A DNA stretch of 8,106 nt from the NCBI GenBank assembly GCA_022361315.1, contig JAKSBB010000084.1, positions 1 through 8,106 on the forward strand. Reading direction: 5' to 3'. The first letter of the stretch is position 1. The number at the start of each line of letters is the position of its first letter. This DNA is from Desulfobacterales bacterium (GTDB lineage: Bacteria > Desulfobacterota > Desulfobacteria > Desulfobacterales > Desulfobacteraceae). The notes beneath the pieces were generated by a model. It was not told where the DNA came from. It saw only the letters and a program-made list of their open reading frames with translations, and made no database searches. The translations under genes were made by a program, and so were the position numbers. This document shows, one piece after another, positions 6,141 through 8,106 of this stretch.

Positions 6141-7831
6141 CCCGGAAGCTCATTCATAACGTCACCATCCGTACCATGGATTCCCTGCGTACCGTCCCCG
6201 CATCCATGGCGTGGGAAAGCACCACCATATTAGGTCTGGGTGAAAAAGCCGATCTGATCCGCAGGTTCGGTCCCATGGAGGAAATCGACGGGGAAGGCAG
6301 AACGGTCCTGCCCGGCTTTATTGATCCCCACATCCATTTTTTTGACGGCGCCCTGTTCCGGGGGGCATTGGACTGTTCCCCGGCAGCAACCCCCGACCTT
6401 CCCACCATGATAGAGGCCCTTGCCGCACAGGCCGCCCGGCACCCCGATGACGAATGGATTTTCGGCCAGGGTTACGATCCCGCCGCCCTGCCCGGCCACA
6501 TGCCCCCCACCCGGGCCCACCTGGACCGCGCCTGCCCGGACAGACCCACCGCCGTATTCCATTACTCCATGCACGAATGTGTGGTGAACTCCGCCGCACT
6601 GGCGCTTCTGGGCATCGGTCCGGACACGCCCCAGCCCCACGCCGGAGAAATAGTCAGGGACCGGACAGGACAGCCCACCGGCGGCCTTGTGGAAATGGCC
6701 ATGGGCCGGGTGGCCACCGCCGTTAAGCACAGCATGCTGATCAACAGGGAAACACAGATCAAAGCACGGCTGAAAGCATGCCAGGCAGACCTGTTCAAGG
6801 CTGGCATCACCGCCGTGGGAGATCCTGCCGTCTCCTGTCCCACCCTGGAATTTTACGAATCTGCCTTTGCCGACGGCACCCTCTCAATTCCTGTTACGGC
6901 CTTTCCCTGCGACGACACCAATTTCTTCGGCCTTCCCGGAGACAGGGCCGGGCAACCGCCCACCCGCCCCAATGATCCCCGCCTGACCCTAGGCCCCCTT
7001 AAAATTTTCCTTGACGGTGCTGACCGTGCATCGGTTCGCCTCACCCCGGCCCAGGCAGTTAAATCCGGCATCGGGACTGCAGCCCGGGCCATTGAGTCCC
7101 GCAGCTTCGCCCCTTTTCGCCTTCTGCTTCGCAGCCCGGGCCAGCCCGACGGCCACGGGGTCCGCTTTGGTGTCGCCATGGTGGATGATACCCTGGGCCA
7201 GGACTGTATCCGCCGGGCCGTTGCCTCCGGTTACACCCTGGCCTTCCACGCCATAGGCAATGCGGCCGTGGACCAGGCCCTCACCCTGATGCACACCGCA
7301 GGAAAAGGCCACCCCGATTCTCCGCCTCCGAGAATAGAGCACGCCCTTTTCCTTACGCCGGATCTCATCCCCCGTATTAAATCCGGGCAGATGGCCGTGG
7401 TCACCCAACCCGCCTTTCTTGACTTTCTGGGAGCGGAAAATGTCCCGCCCCTCCCCGGATTTCTGGTGATGCCCTTAAAAACACTCATTGCATCCGGCAT
7501 CTGCGTGGCCGGCAGCTCGGACTGGCCCGTTTCCTCCTTTGATCCGCTTCTTGCCATTCAACGGGCCGTCACCCGCACCTCCGCCTCAGGTGAAAGCCTC
7601 CAGCCGGGTGAAGCCATTCCAGTGGAAGCAGCCCTTGCCATGCACACCATCAACGCCGCCCGGGTATTGGGGAAAGAGAATGAAACCGGCAGCCTGGAAC
7701 CCGGAAAACGGGCAGATTTTATCCTGTTGTCCGATGATCCGCTGACATCCGATCCGGAAAAGATTTCAAATATCAGGGTTGTTAAAACCTATCTTGGCGG
7801 AAAAAAGGCTGCGATTCCGGTGAAAGGATAA
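6137..7831 (+). CDS. Amidohydrolase family 3 protein (YtcJ/NfdA-like metal-dependent hydrolase)
   Basis: A 564-residue cytosolic metal-dependent hydrolase. The N-terminal beta-sandwich strand leads into LPGFIDPHIHF with metal ligands H65 and H67. K289 in GPLKIFLDGA is the probable bridging lysine. H371 in FHAIGNAAVDQAL, H402 in RIEHALF and the catalytic D462 in SSDWPVSSFDP follow in the order of the YtcJ/N-substituted formamide deformylase group. The C-terminus INAARVLG then GSLEPGKRADFILLSDDPLT closes the small sandwich domain, typical of the superfamily. It is full length, with no signal peptide. The start ATG overlaps the preceding stop (ATGA), with GAGG 4 bases upstream, so translational coupling to the pseudo-aminotransferase is likely. 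Its role is probably C-N bond hydrolysis on a substrate or product of the aminotransferases; the actual substrate is unknown. The gene is more GC-rich and Pro-rich than its neighbours. Confidence 0.9.
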   Translation: MTRKLIHNVTIRTMDSLRTVPASMAWESTTILGLGEKADLIRRFGPMEEIDGEGRTVLPGFIDPHIHFFDGALFRGALDCSPAATPDLPTMIEALAAQAARHPDDEWIFGQGYDPAALPGHMPPTRAHLDRACPDRPTAVFHYSMHECVVNSAALALLGIGPDTPQPHAGEIVRDRTGQPTGGLVEMAMGRVATAVKHSMLINRETQIKARLKACQADLFKAGITAVGDPAVSCPTLEFYESAFADGTLSIPVTAFPCDDTNFFGLPGDRAGQPPTRPNDPRLTLGPLKIFLDGADRASVRLTPAQAVKSGIGTAARAIESRSFAPFRLLLRSPGQPDGHGVRFGVAMVDDTLGQDCIRRAVASGYTLAFHAIGNAAVDQALTLMHTAGKGHPDSPPPRIEHALFLTPDLIPRIKSGQMAVVTQPAFLDFLGAENVPPLPGFLVMPLKTLIASGICVAGSSDWPVSSFDPLLAIQRAVTRTSASGESLQPGEAIPVEAALAMHTINAARVLGKENETGSLEPGKRADFILLSDDPLTSDPEKISNIRVVKTYLGGKKAAIPVKG

Positions 7832-7869
7832 TTTCTCCATAATAATTAGCATTCCACACCCGTACAATT

Positions 7870-8099
7870 TTAGCCCAAAAGCAGGTTAACAATGGTAAAC
7901 CACAGGATTTGATCCAGACAGATACCATTGGCTGCCTTTTTACGGGGCGACCTCTGCCCTTTTACAGATCTTGCAGAACCCACTCACAAATGGTAGGGTT
8001 TTCATTAATGACCCCGATGATGATTTTCAACTCCCGGCTTTGTACAGAATCAATGGCGGGATCCATGAGGAGCATTTGTTTTTGTCTTTTTTGACACAT
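7870..8099 (-). pseudogene. Frameshifted N-terminal remnant of an IS transposase
   Basis: On the minus strand a 45-codon frame from ATG 8099 to TAA 7962 starts MCQKRQKQMLLMDPAID and ends ENPTICEWVLQDL. This resembles the N-terminus of insertion-sequence transposases of the ISNCY-like type, as judged from memory. After the stop the similarity resumes in another frame, with ANGICLDQILWFTIV (about 7885-7930), the expected next segment (usually of the form ANG-DQ-L-FTIV). That frame ends at TAA 7872-7870 and nothing transposase-like follows. The gene is thus shifted and lacks the catalytic core. Terminal repeats or target duplications are not visible. An in-frame start further right, beyond the window, cannot be excluded. 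Confidence 0.5.
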
Positions 8100-8106
8100 T
8101 GTTTGG

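Noticed and set aside
7832..7869. Terminator after the amidohydrolase
   Set aside because: The stretch is AT-rich but I see no GC-rich hairpin followed by T residues.
7909..8094. Plus-strand frame of 61 codons
   Set aside because: It is antisense to the transposase remnant, whose residues match a known protein pattern; this frame shows none.

Overview
The window looks like part of a chromosome from a moderately GC-rich Gram-negative bacterium. The style of the genes (a GAF-GAF-PAS class III cyclase, a TetR-controlled aminotransferase/amidohydrolase cluster, an IS remnant) would fit a Desulfobacterota-type genome. That placement is inference from gene content only; no rRNA or marker gene is present.

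Left half (about 1-3307, all minus strand). Read right to left there is a TetR/AcrR-family regulator (3307-2693), a 27-residue single-span membrane micro-protein with a very strong ribosome binding site and its own candidate promoter (2613-2530), a 107-residue coiled-coil protein built from a 36-residue repeat (2353-2030), and 11 bases later a large class III adenylate cyclase that runs off the left edge (2018 to before 1). The cyclase has the order GAF-GAF-PAS-catalytic domain, as in cyanobacterial CyaB1/CyaB2. Both metal aspartates, the adenine-selecting Lys/Thr pair and the transition-state Asn/Arg pair are visible, and NKFDE-like motifs in both GAF domains suggest cyclic-nucleotide binding. 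The coiled-coil gene and the cyclase probably form one operon.

Middle (3308-3515). This is the divergent control region between the tetR gene and a plus-strand operon. It contains a perfect 14-bp palindrome (3472-3485) that is the best candidate operator for the TetR protein.

Right half (3516-7831, plus strand). Three tightly packed genes: a class III PLP aminotransferase with an intact active site, a second class III aminotransferase homologue in which the Schiff-base lysine is a glutamate and the PLP-phosphate loop is altered, and a YtcJ/NfdA-type amidohydrolase whose start overlaps the previous stop (ATGA). The most interesting feature of the window is this active-enzyme/pseudo-enzyme pair. 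The two are equally numbered through the core (K258 in the first, E258 in the second), which suggests an obligate heteromer or a regulatory dead subunit. With the amidohydrolase they would form an uncharacterised TetR-controlled pathway acting on an amine or amide.

Right edge (7832-8106). No rho-independent terminator is evident after the operon. On the minus strand lies a frameshifted N-terminal remnant of an insertion-sequence transposase.
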